Below, piece after piece: positions 16,484 through 25,423 of a DNA stretch of 64,000 nucleotides. The position numbers and the translations under genes are program-made. Source of the DNA: Streptomyces sp. NBC_00433. Its GTDB lineage: Bacteria > Actinomycetota > Actinomycetes > Streptomycetales > Streptomycetaceae. Location of the stretch: contig CP107926.1 in assembly GCA_036015235.1 (NCBI GenBank), forward strand, positions 806,001 through 870,000, in the 5' to 3' direction. The notes under the pieces were generated by a model. The model was not told where the DNA came from. It searched no databases and saw nothing but the letters and a program-made list of their open reading frames with translations. Positions within the stretch are counted from its first letter, which is position 1. Each line of letters begins with the position of its first letter.

Positions 16484-18901
16484 TCACGACAGGTGACGCA
16501 GGGTGACGGACTCCCCCGGCCTGAGGTCCACACGGCGGGACGTGCCGCCGGCGGCGAGGGTCGTGGTGCGGCCGCCGATACTGCGCAGCGTCGCCTGGGT
16601 GACCTTGCCGTCGCGCCACGCCAGGTCGGCGACGAAGCCGCCGCGTACACCCACGCCGGACACCGAGCCTGCGGCCGCCCAGGCGGCGGGCAGCGCCGGC
16701 AGCAGCTCGACACGGCCGGGCCGGGAGTAGACCAGCATCTCGACGATCGCCGACGGGGTGCCGAAGTTCGCGTCGATCTGGAAGATGCCGCGGCCCGCCT
16801 CGACCTCGTAGATGTCGAAGAGGTTCATCGCGCTGCCGTTGCCGCCGTCCGCGGACGGCCTGAGGTTGGTGACGACGAGCTGGTACGCCTTCTCCGCGTC
16901 CTTCAGCCGCGCCCAGCACAGGCTGCGCCAGGCGTTGGCCCAGCCGAAGCTGTTCATGCCGCGCGCGGTGAGCAGCGCCGTCGCGCCGGCCAGGATGTCC
17001 TTCGGGGTGGAGTCGTCGGGGCGGATCCGGTCGCCGGGGAAGAGGCCGAACAGCGGCGAGAGGTGGCGGTGCGTGGTCTCACCGAGGTTGTCCGGCGACA
17101 TCCACTCCTCCAGCCAGCCGGTCGTCGGGCTGACCACAGGCAGGTAGAGGCGGTCCCGCAGCGCCTCGACGGCCGCGCTGTGGGCGGTGTCGCGGCCGAG
17201 GGCCTGCGTCGCGGTGCGGTAGTGGCCGAAGAGATTCCACACCAGCTCCTGGGCGTAGGTGATGCCCTTGGCGTCCAGCGGCCCCTGCTCGGGCGACCAG
17301 TCGCTGTCGGCGATCAGCACCTCGCGCGCGGCGCCCGACGCGTCGGTGACGGTGGTGGTGACCAGCCGCGCCTCCCAGAATTCCACCGCGCCCTTGATCA
17401 GCGGGTAGACCTTCGCCAGGTAGGAGCGGTCCTGGGTGTATTCGTAGTGCTCGAAGAGGTTGTGGCACAGCCAGGCGTTTCCGGCCGGGTGCCACCACCA
17501 ACCGCCGCCGCCGTAGGGGTTGGTGGAGATCGCCACCGTCCAGCCGGCGATCTTTCCGCTGGAGTTGCGGTAGCGGTTGGCCGGGCTGTTGAACAGCCGC
17601 CGGGTGGTGTCGGTCCAGCAGGGCAGCTGCGCCAGGCAGTAGTCGGCGAAGGCGTCGAAGCCGCCGGACAGGCCCGCCCTGTCGGCCATCCAGTAGTTCA
17701 TCTGGAGGTTGATGTCGGTGTGGTAATCGCCCATCCAGTCGGGGTCGTTGCCGTCCAGCCACACGCCTTGCAGGCCCATCGGCAGGCTGCCGCGCGACCC
17801 GGAGATCATCAGGTAGCGGCCGTACTGGAGGTAGGCCGCCTCCAGCTCCGGGTCGGGGACGTCGTCGCGGTGGCGCGCCTGCACCCTCTGCCAGGTGTCG
17901 AGTTCGCGCTGCGCCGGCGAGGACTTGCCGAGGCTGAGGTCGAACTGGCCGAAGACGGCGCGGAAGTCGGCGACATGGGTGTGCAGCAGGGTCGTCGCGG
18001 AGTGCCGGGCCGCGTCCCGCGCCTTCGTCCCGGCCAGGGCTTCGGGGTCCACCGACGGGGCGCGGAAGCCGGAGGCCGCGTCGGGGGCGTAGTCGGTGCC
18101 GCCGCTGAGGACGACGGTGAGGTCACCGCACCCGGTGAAGGCCAGGGTCGTGCCGTGCACGGCGACCTTGCCGGTGCTGCTGGTGGCGGTGACGGCGGCG
18201 CCGTATCTCAGGCCGTTGCCGAGGGCCGCGCCGAAGGAGGCGAGGCGGGCGGCGGCGTCCGCGGTGGCGGTCTCGCCGTGGGTGCCGGCCAGCGCGACGG
18301 TGCCGGTGTAACTGCCGCCGCCGCGCTGGGAGAAGTGCAGCACGATCGCGTCGTCGGGGCGGCTGGCGAAGATCTGCCGCTGGTAGTGGGCGCCGCCGAT
18401 GTCGTAGGTCGTGGTGACCACGCCCTGGGCCATGTCGAGGACCCGCCGGTAGTTGTTCACCGCGCCCAGGTCGTGGTCGGGTATCGCGACGGTGAGCTGG
18501 GCCAGCAGGGTGAGGGAGCCGAAGTCGTCGCGGCCGTAGGGGAACTGGCCGTCGCCCTGGAGCGTGTCGTTGAGGCCGCCGGTCCACAGGGTGGCGTCGG
18601 TGACCATGAGCAGTTCGGCGGCCGGGTCGTTGCCGGTGAGCGCGCCGAGCCGCCCGTTGCCGACCGGCAGGCCCTGGCCGATCATCGAGCCGGCCGCTCC
18701 CGGTGCCTGCCACCACAGCTGGTTGCGCTCGGCGTCGGCGTCGGAGAGCAGTGGCGAGGTGGTGGGGCGCAGCGGGGCGGCCGACGCCGTGAAGGCCGGG
18801 AGGCCGCCGAGTGCCGCGGTGGCGCCGGTCGCGGCGGCGAGGGCCAGGAAGCCCCTGCGGCTGGGGCGGTGTTCGGGCGATGCGCTGGGCTGGGTGTCCA
18901 C
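16484..18901 (-). CDS. Secreted GH95 alpha-L-fucosidase-type glycoside hydrolase
   Basis: This protein of about 805 aa starts with a Tat signal (SRRGFLALAAATGATAALGG, about 13-32). It has the GH95 architecture: an N-terminal beta-sandwich (NQLWWQAPG, then LPVGNGRLGALTGNDPAAEL and ATLWTGG), an (alpha/alpha)6 barrel and a C-terminal beta domain. The family's paired Asn fall in DINLQMNYW (about 396), an acidic motif in SDWSPEQGPLD (about 532), and the general-base region in QIDANFGTP (about 709), normally DGNFG. Known members invert terminal alpha-1,2-L-fucose or L-galactose linkages. The GTG at 18901 is preferred because GGAG stands 8 nt before it. It lies downstream of GH27 and ROK genes on the same strand. 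Confidence 0.8.
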   Translation of the reverse strand: MDTQPSASPEHRPSRRGFLALAAATGATAALGGLPAFTASAAPLRPTTSPLLSDADAERNQLWWQAPGAAGSMIGQGLPVGNGRLGALTGNDPAAELLMVTDATLWTGGLNDTLQGDGQFPYGRDDFGSLTLLAQLTVAIPDHDLGAVNNYRRVLDMAQGVVTTTYDIGGAHYQRQIFASRPDDAIVLHFSQRGGGSYTGTVALAGTHGETATADAAARLASFGAALGNGLRYGAAVTATSSTGKVAVHGTTLAFTGCGDLTVVLSGGTDYAPDAASGFRAPSVDPEALAGTKARDAARHSATTLLHTHVADFRAVFGQFDLSLGKSSPAQRELDTWQRVQARHRDDVPDPELEAAYLQYGRYLMISGSRGSLPMGLQGVWLDGNDPDWMGDYHTDINLQMNYWMADRAGLSGGFDAFADYCLAQLPCWTDTTRRLFNSPANRYRNSSGKIAGWTVAISTNPYGGGGWWWHPAGNAWLCHNLFEHYEYTQDRSYLAKVYPLIKGAVEFWEARLVTTTVTDASGAAREVLIADSDWSPEQGPLDAKGITYAQELVWNLFGHYRTATQALGRDTAHSAAVEALRDRLYLPVVSPTTGWLEEWMSPDNLGETTHRHLSPLFGLFPGDRIRPDDSTPKDILAGATALLTARGMNSFGWANAWRSLCWARLKDAEKAYQLVVTNLRPSADGGNGSAMNLFDIYEVEAGRGIFQIDANFGTPSAIVEMLVYSRPGRVELLPALPAAWAAAGSVSGVGVRGGFVADLAWRDGKVTQATLRSIGGRTTTLAAGGTSRRVDLRPGESVTLRHLS

Positions 18902-18968
18902 GTGCTGCACTCCAGGGTGAGGGGACGACGGGAGCGGTCCTGCGGTCATGGGGGGTCGCGCGGCCCCG

Positions 18969-19003
18969 GGGCGGGGGTCCGGTGGTGTGCCGGACCCCCG
19001 CCC
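18969..19003 (-). terminator. Stem-loop between GH27 and GH95 genes
   Basis: A perfect 14-bp GC-rich inverted repeat (18969-18982 with 18990-19003, 7-nt loop) lies just after the GH27 stop. It suggests that GH95 is made by read-through or from its own promoter. Confidence 0.65.
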
Positions 19004-19014
19004 TCCGGGTGCGG

Positions 19015-20841
19015 TCAGGGGGTCCGCGGTACGTCGATCCGGTCGATGTCGGGCGCGTATCCGTCGGCGCCGCTGTCGAAGGTGATCGTGTTGGCGCCCG
19101 CCTTCAGGGCGAGTTGGACGCTGACGGCCTGCGGGGTGCTCCAGTCGCCGGTGGAGGGGAAGGGCAGGCTGCTGCCGTGGCCGCTGTTCGACGAGACGGT
19201 CACCGCGCGCGGATCGCCGCTGACGTAGCGGACCTTGACGGTGTAGATGCCGGCCTTCTGCACGGTGACGCCGTTGAAGCGCAGCGTGCCGCCGCCGTAG
19301 AGGTTGCCGACCTTCGCGCCGCCCGAGCAGGCGTCGCAGGCGGCGGTGGAGGCGTTGCCGCCCAGGGTGTTGGCCGCGGACTCGGCCTCGTAACCGGTCG
19401 TCGCCACCGGGTGCCCGGCGGGCTTGACGGTGAGGAGCCGGGAGCCGTGCGCGGGCAGCGCCTCGGTGATCCGGTCCTTGTACGTGCCCAGGTTCTGCTT
19501 GTTCCACAGGTCGCGCACCGAGGCGGCGCCGGTGAAGCCGAGGGCCGCCCAGTCGGCGGTGACGGACGCCGGCGCCGCGGCGAGGTTGAACAGGGCGACG
19601 GTGTAGCTGCCGTCCGGATTCCGCGTCGCCCAGACCTGCTGGTCGCCGACCGGGGTGACCGGGCGTGCGACGGGCGAGGTGTTCTGGTCGACCGCGATGA
19701 CCTCCCTGTTGGTCAGCAGGGAGACGCCGTAGTCGTCCAGCGCGGTGAGGTCGTCACCGGTGAACAGCGGGGACTTGTTGATGGCCCACAGCGTCAGGTA
19801 GCTCTGCCGCTCGGCCTTGGTCAGGCCGTCCATGGCACCGTTGCCGACATCGACCGCGTCGAGGTCGTTCCAGCCGCCGGGGCCTGCCTTGCCGCTCCAC
19901 GCGGGGGCGTCGTTCCAGCGGTCGTCGACCGAATTCTCCCAGGTGACAAGGGTGTTGCAGTAGCACTCGACGTCGGTGTCGATGCGCCAGCCGTCGGAGT
20001 AGCGCTGCCAGTCGGCGGCGTGGCCGATGTCCAGCGACCAGGACACTTCGAGGTGGATGGGGCGCCCGGTCGCGGCGATCGCCCGGTGCCAGGCGGCGAC
20101 GTCGGCGACGTTGTCGTAGTTGTCGCCGGACTTGCCGGAGCCGGGTCCGACGCCGTCCAGCTTGAGGAAGTCGTAGCCCCACCCGGCGAGCGCCTGCGCC
20201 TGCGAGTCGACGTAGCTCTGCGCGCAGGGGTTGTCGAAGTCCAGCTTGTAGGCGCTGTCCCAGCCGTTGGTGGTGCGCAGGTCCGGGTAGACGGCGTCGG
20301 CGGTGGTGCAGCCGGGGGCGTCCAGGATCGGCACCTCGCCGTCGCCGTAGGCGCCCTTCTCCATGCCCACGGGCAGGTAGATGCCGGCCTTGAGGCCCTT
20401 GGCGTGGATGTGGTCGGCGACCGGCTTCATGCCGTGGGGGAAGCGGACCGGGTCGGGCCGCTGCCGGCCGTACTGGTCGTAGCCGGGCGTCCAGCTGTTG
20501 TCCATCCACCAGCCGGCGTCGATGTTGACGTAGGTGTAGCCGTACTGCTTCAGCTTGGAGGCGAGGGCGTCCGTCTGCTTCAGGACGTTCGCCTCGGTGA
20601 GGTAGCTGTAGCTGCCGTTCGGGTTGAGCCCCGGGTACTGCGAGGACTGCATGCTCCAACTGGACCAGCCCATGTACGGCGTCGTGGCGGTACCGCCCGC
20701 GGTCGGCTCGGGGGCGGGGCCGGCCGCGCCGGCGGCAGGGGCGGCAGTGGCCAGGCCGGCCGTGACGGCCAGCACCAGCAGGGCTCTGACGGACCGGCGT
20801 ACGGCGCCGACGCGCGGTGCCGGGTACGAGGATGACCGCAT
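19015..20841 (-). CDS. Secreted GH27 alpha-galactosidase with C-terminal CBM
   Basis: This 608-aa enzyme has a signal peptide (about 1-40) followed by a GH27 (beta/alpha)8 barrel. Motifs are PYMGWSSWS, YTYVNIDAGWW, the nucleophile Asp in YDFLKLDGVG (about 224), and the acid/base region WRIDTDVE (about 287). The product should retain configuration and release terminal alpha-galactose, or beta-L-arabinopyranose in some members. A Greek-key domain follows, and a CBM35/CBM6-like module covers about 482-608 (GYEAESAANTLGG to DIDRIDVPR). AGGAGG precedes the ATG by 10 nt. Eighty-nine bp separate it from the ROK regulator stop, so co-transcription is likely. Confidence 0.85.
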   Translation of the reverse strand: MRSSSYPAPRVGAVRRSVRALLVLAVTAGLATAAPAAGAAGPAPEPTAGGTATTPYMGWSSWSMQSSQYPGLNPNGSYSYLTEANVLKQTDALASKLKQYGYTYVNIDAGWWMDNSWTPGYDQYGRQRPDPVRFPHGMKPVADHIHAKGLKAGIYLPVGMEKGAYGDGEVPILDAPGCTTADAVYPDLRTTNGWDSAYKLDFDNPCAQSYVDSQAQALAGWGYDFLKLDGVGPGSGKSGDNYDNVADVAAWHRAIAATGRPIHLEVSWSLDIGHAADWQRYSDGWRIDTDVECYCNTLVTWENSVDDRWNDAPAWSGKAGPGGWNDLDAVDVGNGAMDGLTKAERQSYLTLWAINKSPLFTGDDLTALDDYGVSLLTNREVIAVDQNTSPVARPVTPVGDQQVWATRNPDGSYTVALFNLAAAPASVTADWAALGFTGAASVRDLWNKQNLGTYKDRITEALPAHGSRLLTVKPAGHPVATTGYEAESAANTLGGNASTAACDACSGGAKVGNLYGGGTLRFNGVTVQKAGIYTVKVRYVSGDPRAVTVSSNSGHGSSLPFPSTGDWSTPQAVSVQLALKAGANTITFDSGADGYAPDIDRIDVPRTP

Positions 20842-20930
20842 GAGGGTCGGACCTCCTGTTGTGGGAAACGGGGGAAGGCGTGCCGGAGCCGCGTGCGCGC
20901 TCCGGCGGAGGGGACAGGCGGGCGCGGCCG

Positions 20931-22112
20931 CTAGTCCTGGTAGGCGTGGGGTCCGATGAAGGACTGGATCGCGGTGGCCGCGGCGCCGCGCGCCCACTCC
21001 TCGAAGGGCAGCGGGCGGGTCGTCAGGTCGCACTGGGCGGCGGTGCCGAAGGCGGAGCGGGCGAAGGCGGTGCGGATGTCCTCGGCGAACAGGTCGTAGG
21101 CGGCCAGGCCCTCGCCGGAGATGATCACCCTTTCCGGGCCGAGGACGTTGACCACGGAGCCGATGGCGCGGCCGATCGCCTCGCCGGCCCGCGCGTAGAC
21201 CTCACGGGCCGCCGGGTCGCCGCGGCGGGCCAGTTCGAGCGCCTCGGCCACGGAGGCCAGCGGTCTGCCGGTGGCGGCGCGGACCTCGCGCAGGATCGCC
21301 GGGTCGGACGCGATGCCCTCGACGCAGCCCTGGTTGCCGCAGTGGCAGCGCGGTCCGAGCGGGTCGATGGACAGGTGCCCGATCTCGCCGGCGACGCCGT
21401 GCGCCCCCGAGACCACCCGCCCGTGCACCACCAGGCCGCAGCCGATGCCGGCCCCCACCGTCACCAGGGCGAAGTCGGAGAGCCCCACCCCGGCCCCGAA
21501 CCACTGCTCGGCCACGGTGAGCGCCCGTACGTCGTTGTCGACGGTGACCGGCAGCCCGGTCGCGGTCCCGGCTACGTCGGCGAGCGGCACGTCCCGCCAG
21601 TCCAGGAAGGGCGAGTACCTGACCACGCCGTCCAGCCGGTCCACGTCGCCGGACACGGCGATCCCCAGACCGCACACCCGGACGCCGAAGCCGTCGGCCT
21701 CGACGAGCAGTTCCTGCACCATGGCGATCAGCGCCGGCAGCACCACCGCCGGCTCCCGCCCGGTGAGCGGCATGTGCCGCGCCACCCGGATACGGCAGCA
21801 CAGGTCGGTCAGCACCGCGATGACCTCGTCGCCGGTCACCTTGACGCCGATGAAGAGCGCCCGCCCGCCGTCGACCCGCACCAGGCCGGCCGGCCGGCCG
21901 ACGGCGGGCCTGGCACCCCCGTCCAGGTCCTCGACCAGATAGCCGCCCTCCATCAGCGGCCGCACCGCCTTGGTGACCGCGGCCGGCGACAGCCTGGTCC
22001 GCCGCGCGACCTCGGCCCGGGTCAGCGGGCCGTGCGAGAGCACCGTGGTGAAGACCAGGGACGCGGCGGGCGTCGTCGCGGGAACCGTCTCGTGCGGGGG
22101 CGCTGAGGGCAT
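20931..22112 (-). CDS. ROK family transcriptional regulator
   Basis: This protein of about 393 aa pairs an N-terminal winged helix (LTRAEVARRTRLSPAAVTKAVRPLMEGGYL) with a sugar-kinase-like ROK domain. The ROK signature is visible as VTVGAGIGCGLVVHGRVVSG, with GEIGHLSIDP and the zinc motif CHCGNQGCVE. Such proteins repress glycan-use genes and respond to a sugar or sugar phosphate. The ATG at 22112 is preferred over an upstream TTG because a full promoter overlaps the longer N-terminus and places transcription at this ATG. The GH27 and GH95 genes lie directly downstream, so control of fucose or galactose glycan breakdown is likely. Confidence 0.85.
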   Translation of the reverse strand: MPSAPPHETVPATTPAASLVFTTVLSHGPLTRAEVARRTRLSPAAVTKAVRPLMEGGYLVEDLDGGARPAVGRPAGLVRVDGGRALFIGVKVTGDEVIAVLTDLCCRIRVARHMPLTGREPAVVLPALIAMVQELLVEADGFGVRVCGLGIAVSGDVDRLDGVVRYSPFLDWRDVPLADVAGTATGLPVTVDNDVRALTVAEQWFGAGVGLSDFALVTVGAGIGCGLVVHGRVVSGAHGVAGEIGHLSIDPLGPRCHCGNQGCVEGIASDPAILREVRAATGRPLASVAEALELARRGDPAAREVYARAGEAIGRAIGSVVNVLGPERVIISGEGLAAYDLFAEDIRTAFARSAFGTAAQCDLTTRPLPFEEWARGAAATAIQSFIGPHAYQD

Positions 22113-22119
22113 GGCCGGA

Positions 22120-22148
22120 AACGTAGAGGCGTTCTTTTCCACTGTCAA
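22120..22148 (-). promoter_or_regulatory. Canonical promoter of the ROK gene (leaderless)
   Basis: Reading the minus strand, TTGACA (22148-22143), a 17-nt spacer and TACGTT (22125-22120) form a near-consensus promoter. The -10 ends 7 nt before the ATG at 22112. An inverted repeat TTTTC-N10-GAAAA (plus strand 22135-22154) overlaps the -35 and is a candidate autoregulatory operator. Confidence 0.7.
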
Positions 22149-22413
22149 TGAAAAAAGCGGAAATCAAAAGAACAAGCCCGCAGGTGTCCCGTAGCCTGCA
22201 AAAGCTGGCTGGATCGGGGATTCTAACAGGGAATCGAAGGTGAGGGCGGGAATTTCTCACGTCCCAGCAGGGTGGGCTCTCACGCTGTCACAGCGAGGCC
22301 CTGATCCGGCGCGGGGCGGCGCGGCCGCGGTGCGCTGCGAAAAGGAGTTGGTCGTGCGGCGCTTCGTTGGTAACGTCCGGAGCACCGTGACACCGCGCGA
22401 GGAGGTGAGACCC
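22149..22413. other. Divergent intergenic region upstream of ROK and hydrolase genes
   Basis: This stretch is AT-richer than its surroundings at the left (22150-22245). It holds two small inverted repeats: GCAGG/CCTGC around 22180-22199, and GATTC-N7-GAATC at 22219-22235. No gene-like frame is evident. Confidence 0.4.
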
Positions 22414-22473
22414 ATGACCGCTGTATGTGAGTGGGCGCTCCCCCTTTCCCTCACGGCCGGGCGACTGACGTAG
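22414..22473 (+). CDS. Upstream ORF, 19-aa leader peptide
   Basis: AGGAGGT sits 7 nt before an ATG that opens a 19-codon frame reading MTAVCEWALPLSLTAGRLT. The ribosome site is better than that of most genes in the window. The frame ends inside the loop of a nested hairpin that lies before the hydrolase gene. A leader peptide that opens or closes this structure is the simplest explanation; I do not recognise its sequence. Confidence 0.5.
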   Translation: MTAVCEWALPLSLTAGRLT

Positions 22474-22490
22474 CCGTCGCCGGGAGCGCC
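22434..22490 (+). promoter_or_regulatory. Nested RNA hairpin in the hydrolase leader
   Basis: A 9-bp outer stem (22434-22442 with 22482-22490) encloses a 6-bp inner stem (22460-22465 with 22476-22481) that stacks directly on the outer right arm. The 19-codon leader frame runs through the left half and stops in the inner loop. Confidence 0.5.
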
Positions 22491-22524
22491 TCGACAATCC
22501 AGGCACTCCCGAAGGGCAACACCC

Positions 22525-23307
22525 ATGAATGCATTGACTTTCAGCGCCGCGACCTCGTCGGACGGCGTCCTCGAACGCGACTTCACCGTCGGTGGCGTAC
22601 CCGGCGTGCTCTGGTCGCCGGACCGGGGCGAGGGCGACGGTCCCGATCGCGCGCCTCTGGTCCTGATGGGCCACGGCGGGGGCACGCACAAGAAGGCACC
22701 CGCGATGGCGGGCCGTGCGGCGCGGATCGTCGCCGACTGCGGTTTCCACGTCGCCGTCATCGACGCGCCGGGGCACGGCGACCGGCCGCGCACCGCGTAC
22801 GACGAGCAGGAGATCGCCGTCATGCAGCAGGCGATGGCGACGGGCGAGCCGGTCGGCCCGATCGTCGTGCGCTACAACGCCCACCTCGCGGAACGCGCGG
22901 TGCCCGAGTGGCGGGCGACGCTGGACGCGCTCCAGGAGCTGCCGGAGATCGGCGCCGACGGGCCGGTCGGCTACTTCGGCCTGAACATGGGCACCGCGAT
23001 CGGGGTGCCGCTGGCGGCTGCCGACCCCAGGATCAGCGCCGCGGTCTTCGGTGTCTTCTGGCACGACCCGCTGGCCGAGACCGCGAGGCGGATCAGCATC
23101 CCGGTCGAGTTCGTGCTCCAGTGGGACGACGAGCACATCCCGCGCGCCTCGGGACTCGCGCTCTTCGACGCCTTCGCGTCGCAGGACAAGACGCTGCACG
23201 CCAACGCGGGCAGGCACAAGCAGGTGCCGAGGTTCGAGGTGGACAGCGCGGTCCGCTTCTTCGCCCGCCACCTCGGCGCGGCCCGCCGCCTCACCGGCGT
23301 GAGCTGA
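22525..23307 (+). CDS. Alpha/beta hydrolase, dienelactone hydrolase-like, lacking the nucleophile Ser
   Basis: This 260-aa protein has the alpha/beta-hydrolase fold: an oxyanion-side block LVLMGHGGGTHKKAP (about 50), VAVIDAPGHGDRP, a nucleophile elbow near 150, an acid region QWDDEH, and a late His in NAGRHKQVP. In the elbow the usual Gly-x-Ser-x-Gly is GLNMG, so Asn replaces the catalytic Ser. The rest of the frame is intact. It may therefore be a non-hydrolytic binding protein or use a different chemistry. GAAGGG precedes the ATG by 8 nt, and a small leader ORF with a hairpin lies upstream. Confidence 0.7.
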   Translation: MNALTFSAATSSDGVLERDFTVGGVPGVLWSPDRGEGDGPDRAPLVLMGHGGGTHKKAPAMAGRAARIVADCGFHVAVIDAPGHGDRPRTAYDEQEIAVMQQAMATGEPVGPIVVRYNAHLAERAVPEWRATLDALQELPEIGADGPVGYFGLNMGTAIGVPLAAADPRISAAVFGVFWHDPLAETARRISIPVEFVLQWDDEHIPRASGLALFDAFASQDKTLHANAGRHKQVPRFEVDSAVRFFARHLGAARRLTGVS

Positions 23308-23318
23308 CGGTCGACGGC

Positions 23319-23354
23319 ACGTCCCCGGGGCGGCCGCGGCTGCCCCGGGGACGT
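23319..23354. terminator. Bidirectional stem-loop terminator
   Basis: A perfect 13-bp inverted repeat (23319-23331 with 23342-23354, 10-nt loop) lies between two convergent genes. Confidence 0.7.
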
Positions 23355-23370
23355 ACTCTGCACGGCCGGG

Positions 23371-25161
23371 TCAGGGGGCCAGTTTGACCCACTTGGCGAC
23401 GCTGGGGACGCCCTTGTCGTTGAGCAGGAAGAGCATGTAGTAGCCGGGAGGGGCCGCCTTCGCGGACGGCGGGGTCTTCAGCGTGAGCTGGTTGCCCGAG
23501 CGGCCGGTGATCTGGAGGTCGAGGTGCCGCTGGCTGGTGTCGACCGCGTGGGTGGACGTGATCGGCGCCAGCAGGACCGCGCGGGAGACCTGCCCGGGGG
23601 TGGTGGTGCCGACCTTGATGGCGGTGTTGTAGCCGACCGCGCCCGCGGGCACCGTGCTGATCACCGGGCGGGCGCCCTGGTGCAGATACGCGGGCTCGTA
23701 GATTTCGATGGTGCCGTTCAGGCCGGACTTGATGTCCGGGTTGTTGGCGATCTGCTGGAGCTCGTCGCCGGTCACCATGATGCGGCCGTCGGGGAGGATG
23801 ACCGCGTTGGAGTGGTAGCCGCGCGGCAGGCGCTGGGAGGGCCCGAGCCGCCAGGTGCCGTTGGCGTCGCGCATCTCGGTCTGGCGGTATTTGAGGTCGG
23901 CGTTCGGGTTGAGGTCGCCGTTCCCGTAGTTGCGGATGTCGTAGGAGCCGTTGACCGTGAACAGCGTGCCGTTCGGCAGGATGAGCGTGTCGTCCTGGGT
24001 CCGGCCGAAGGCGCGCGGGGTGTCCTTGTGCCACGCGCCGCCGGAGAAGCGGTAGGTGTTCGGGTCGTTGCGGTTGCCGCCGAGGATCAGGACCGAGTCG
24101 GGGCCCTGCGTGCCGTTGGGCAGCGCGACGGCCGAGCCGTAGTTGCGCAGGCCGCCGTCGGGGCGGTCGGGCAGCTGCGTACGGGACTGGTCGGCCGGGT
24201 CGAAGCGCCATTCCTGGTCCGCGTCACGGCCGAAGCCGTAGATCTTCCCGTCGTTCAGCGAGAACAGGTGCGGGTAGTCCATGCGGTAGGGCGCTTCGGA
24301 CTTCCACTGGCCGGAGGCGACGCCGTCGGGCGCCTTGGCCGGGTCGAGCGGGACGGCGGCGGGCCGCGCCGGGAATTCCTCGATGACCGGGGTGGGGGTG
24401 CCCCAACCCAGCTCGGACTGGCCGGACATGATGACCTGTCGGCCCTGGGCGTCGGTGACCACGCTCGGATACCAGCGGCCGACCGACAGGTCCTGCTGCT
24501 GGTGCCAGGTCTCGGTCCACGGGTCGAAGACCAGCGCGAGCTTGGCCCCGGTGCCGCCGTTGCCGCCCAGATTGCCGCCGAAGACGCCGACCATGCCGTT
24601 GGGCAGGTAGGAGTGGCCGGCGCAGAAGAACGGGGCGGGGCGCGGCTGGTTCGTGCCGTCGGGCATGTCGACGATCGGCGGCGGCACGGCCTTGAAGGCG
24701 TTCGGGCCCTCGCCTGCGGCCGGGTCCCAGACATAGGCGGTGCCCGCGTTGCGGCTGCCGATGACGTCGGTGGGCGCGGGCTCCTTCTGCGGGTTGTCCT
24801 CGACGCTCTCGAAGGAGAACAGCAGCACCTTGCCGGTCGGCAGCATGGCCACGTGCGCGGCGAAGTCGGGGCTGGAGAAGTAGTCGGTGAACTTCCCGAA
24901 CTCCGCCGGGTCGAACTTCGCATTGTCCTTGGCCTGCGTGTCGGTGAGCATCTTCAGGCGCAGGGTGCGGGTGGTCTGCGGGTAGTCGGTCTGGACGGCG
25001 CGCACGGCGCGGTCCCCGGTGCCGGGGTCGGACGCGGCCGAGGCCGCGGTCAGCGGCGCGGTCAGGGCGGCGGTCGTGCCCAGGGCGAGCACGGCGCCCC
25101 AGGCCGCCCGCGCTTTCGGCCGCCTGGTGCGCGGGCTCGTACCTGATCTGGTGGGTGACAT
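23371..25161 (-). CDS. Secreted galactose oxidase-like copper radical oxidase
   Basis: This 596-aa exported protein has a signal region (about 1-45), kelch beta-propeller repeats and a C-terminal DUF1929 Ig-like domain. All landmarks of a Cu-Tyr-Cys radical site are in place: Cys in FFCAGHSYLPNG (about 179), Tyr in SVGRWYPSVV (about 228), Tyr-His in RGYHSNAVILPDGR (about 449), and the axial His in TSTHAVDTSQR (about 539). Such enzymes oxidise primary alcohols or aldehydes and release H2O2. GlxA of Streptomyces lividans is a relative needed with a cellulose-synthase-like protein for tip glycan, but no cslA-type gene is here. The ATG at 25161 with GAGGAG upstream was chosen over one 31 codons earlier. 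Confidence 0.85.
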   Translation of the reverse strand: MSPTRSGTSPRTRRPKARAAWGAVLALGTTAALTAPLTAASAASDPGTGDRAVRAVQTDYPQTTRTLRLKMLTDTQAKDNAKFDPAEFGKFTDYFSSPDFAAHVAMLPTGKVLLFSFESVEDNPQKEPAPTDVIGSRNAGTAYVWDPAAGEGPNAFKAVPPPIVDMPDGTNQPRPAPFFCAGHSYLPNGMVGVFGGNLGGNGGTGAKLALVFDPWTETWHQQQDLSVGRWYPSVVTDAQGRQVIMSGQSELGWGTPTPVIEEFPARPAAVPLDPAKAPDGVASGQWKSEAPYRMDYPHLFSLNDGKIYGFGRDADQEWRFDPADQSRTQLPDRPDGGLRNYGSAVALPNGTQGPDSVLILGGNRNDPNTYRFSGGAWHKDTPRAFGRTQDDTLILPNGTLFTVNGSYDIRNYGNGDLNPNADLKYRQTEMRDANGTWRLGPSQRLPRGYHSNAVILPDGRIMVTGDELQQIANNPDIKSGLNGTIEIYEPAYLHQGARPVISTVPAGAVGYNTAIKVGTTTPGQVSRAVLLAPITSTHAVDTSQRHLDLQITGRSGNQLTLKTPPSAKAAPPGYYMLFLLNDKGVPSVAKWVKLAP

Positions 25162-25423
25162 CGGACTCCTCAGCCCGGCCGCGCGGGCGGACGGGGCAGA
25201 CGGCGTGCGGCATGCAGCGGCCGCGACGCCGCGCGCGTGGTAACGGACAGCCACATTTGATCACGCTCCGTTCATCATCGTGGGGGGACACAGCATCGAA
25301 TCCCGCATGGTCACTCGATCGAAGTCACTGAGAGTGTCCGGACGTGGTTCCGGTCACCGGCGTGCTGCAATGACCGAAACCGCTTCGGCGGAAGTGCGAG
25401 GACAGCTGGAAGGAGCGCGTTCA

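Noticed and set aside
16424..19228. 934-aa plus-strand open frame opposite GH95
   Set aside because: Antisense shadow; the minus strand carries intact GH95 motifs and a Tat signal.
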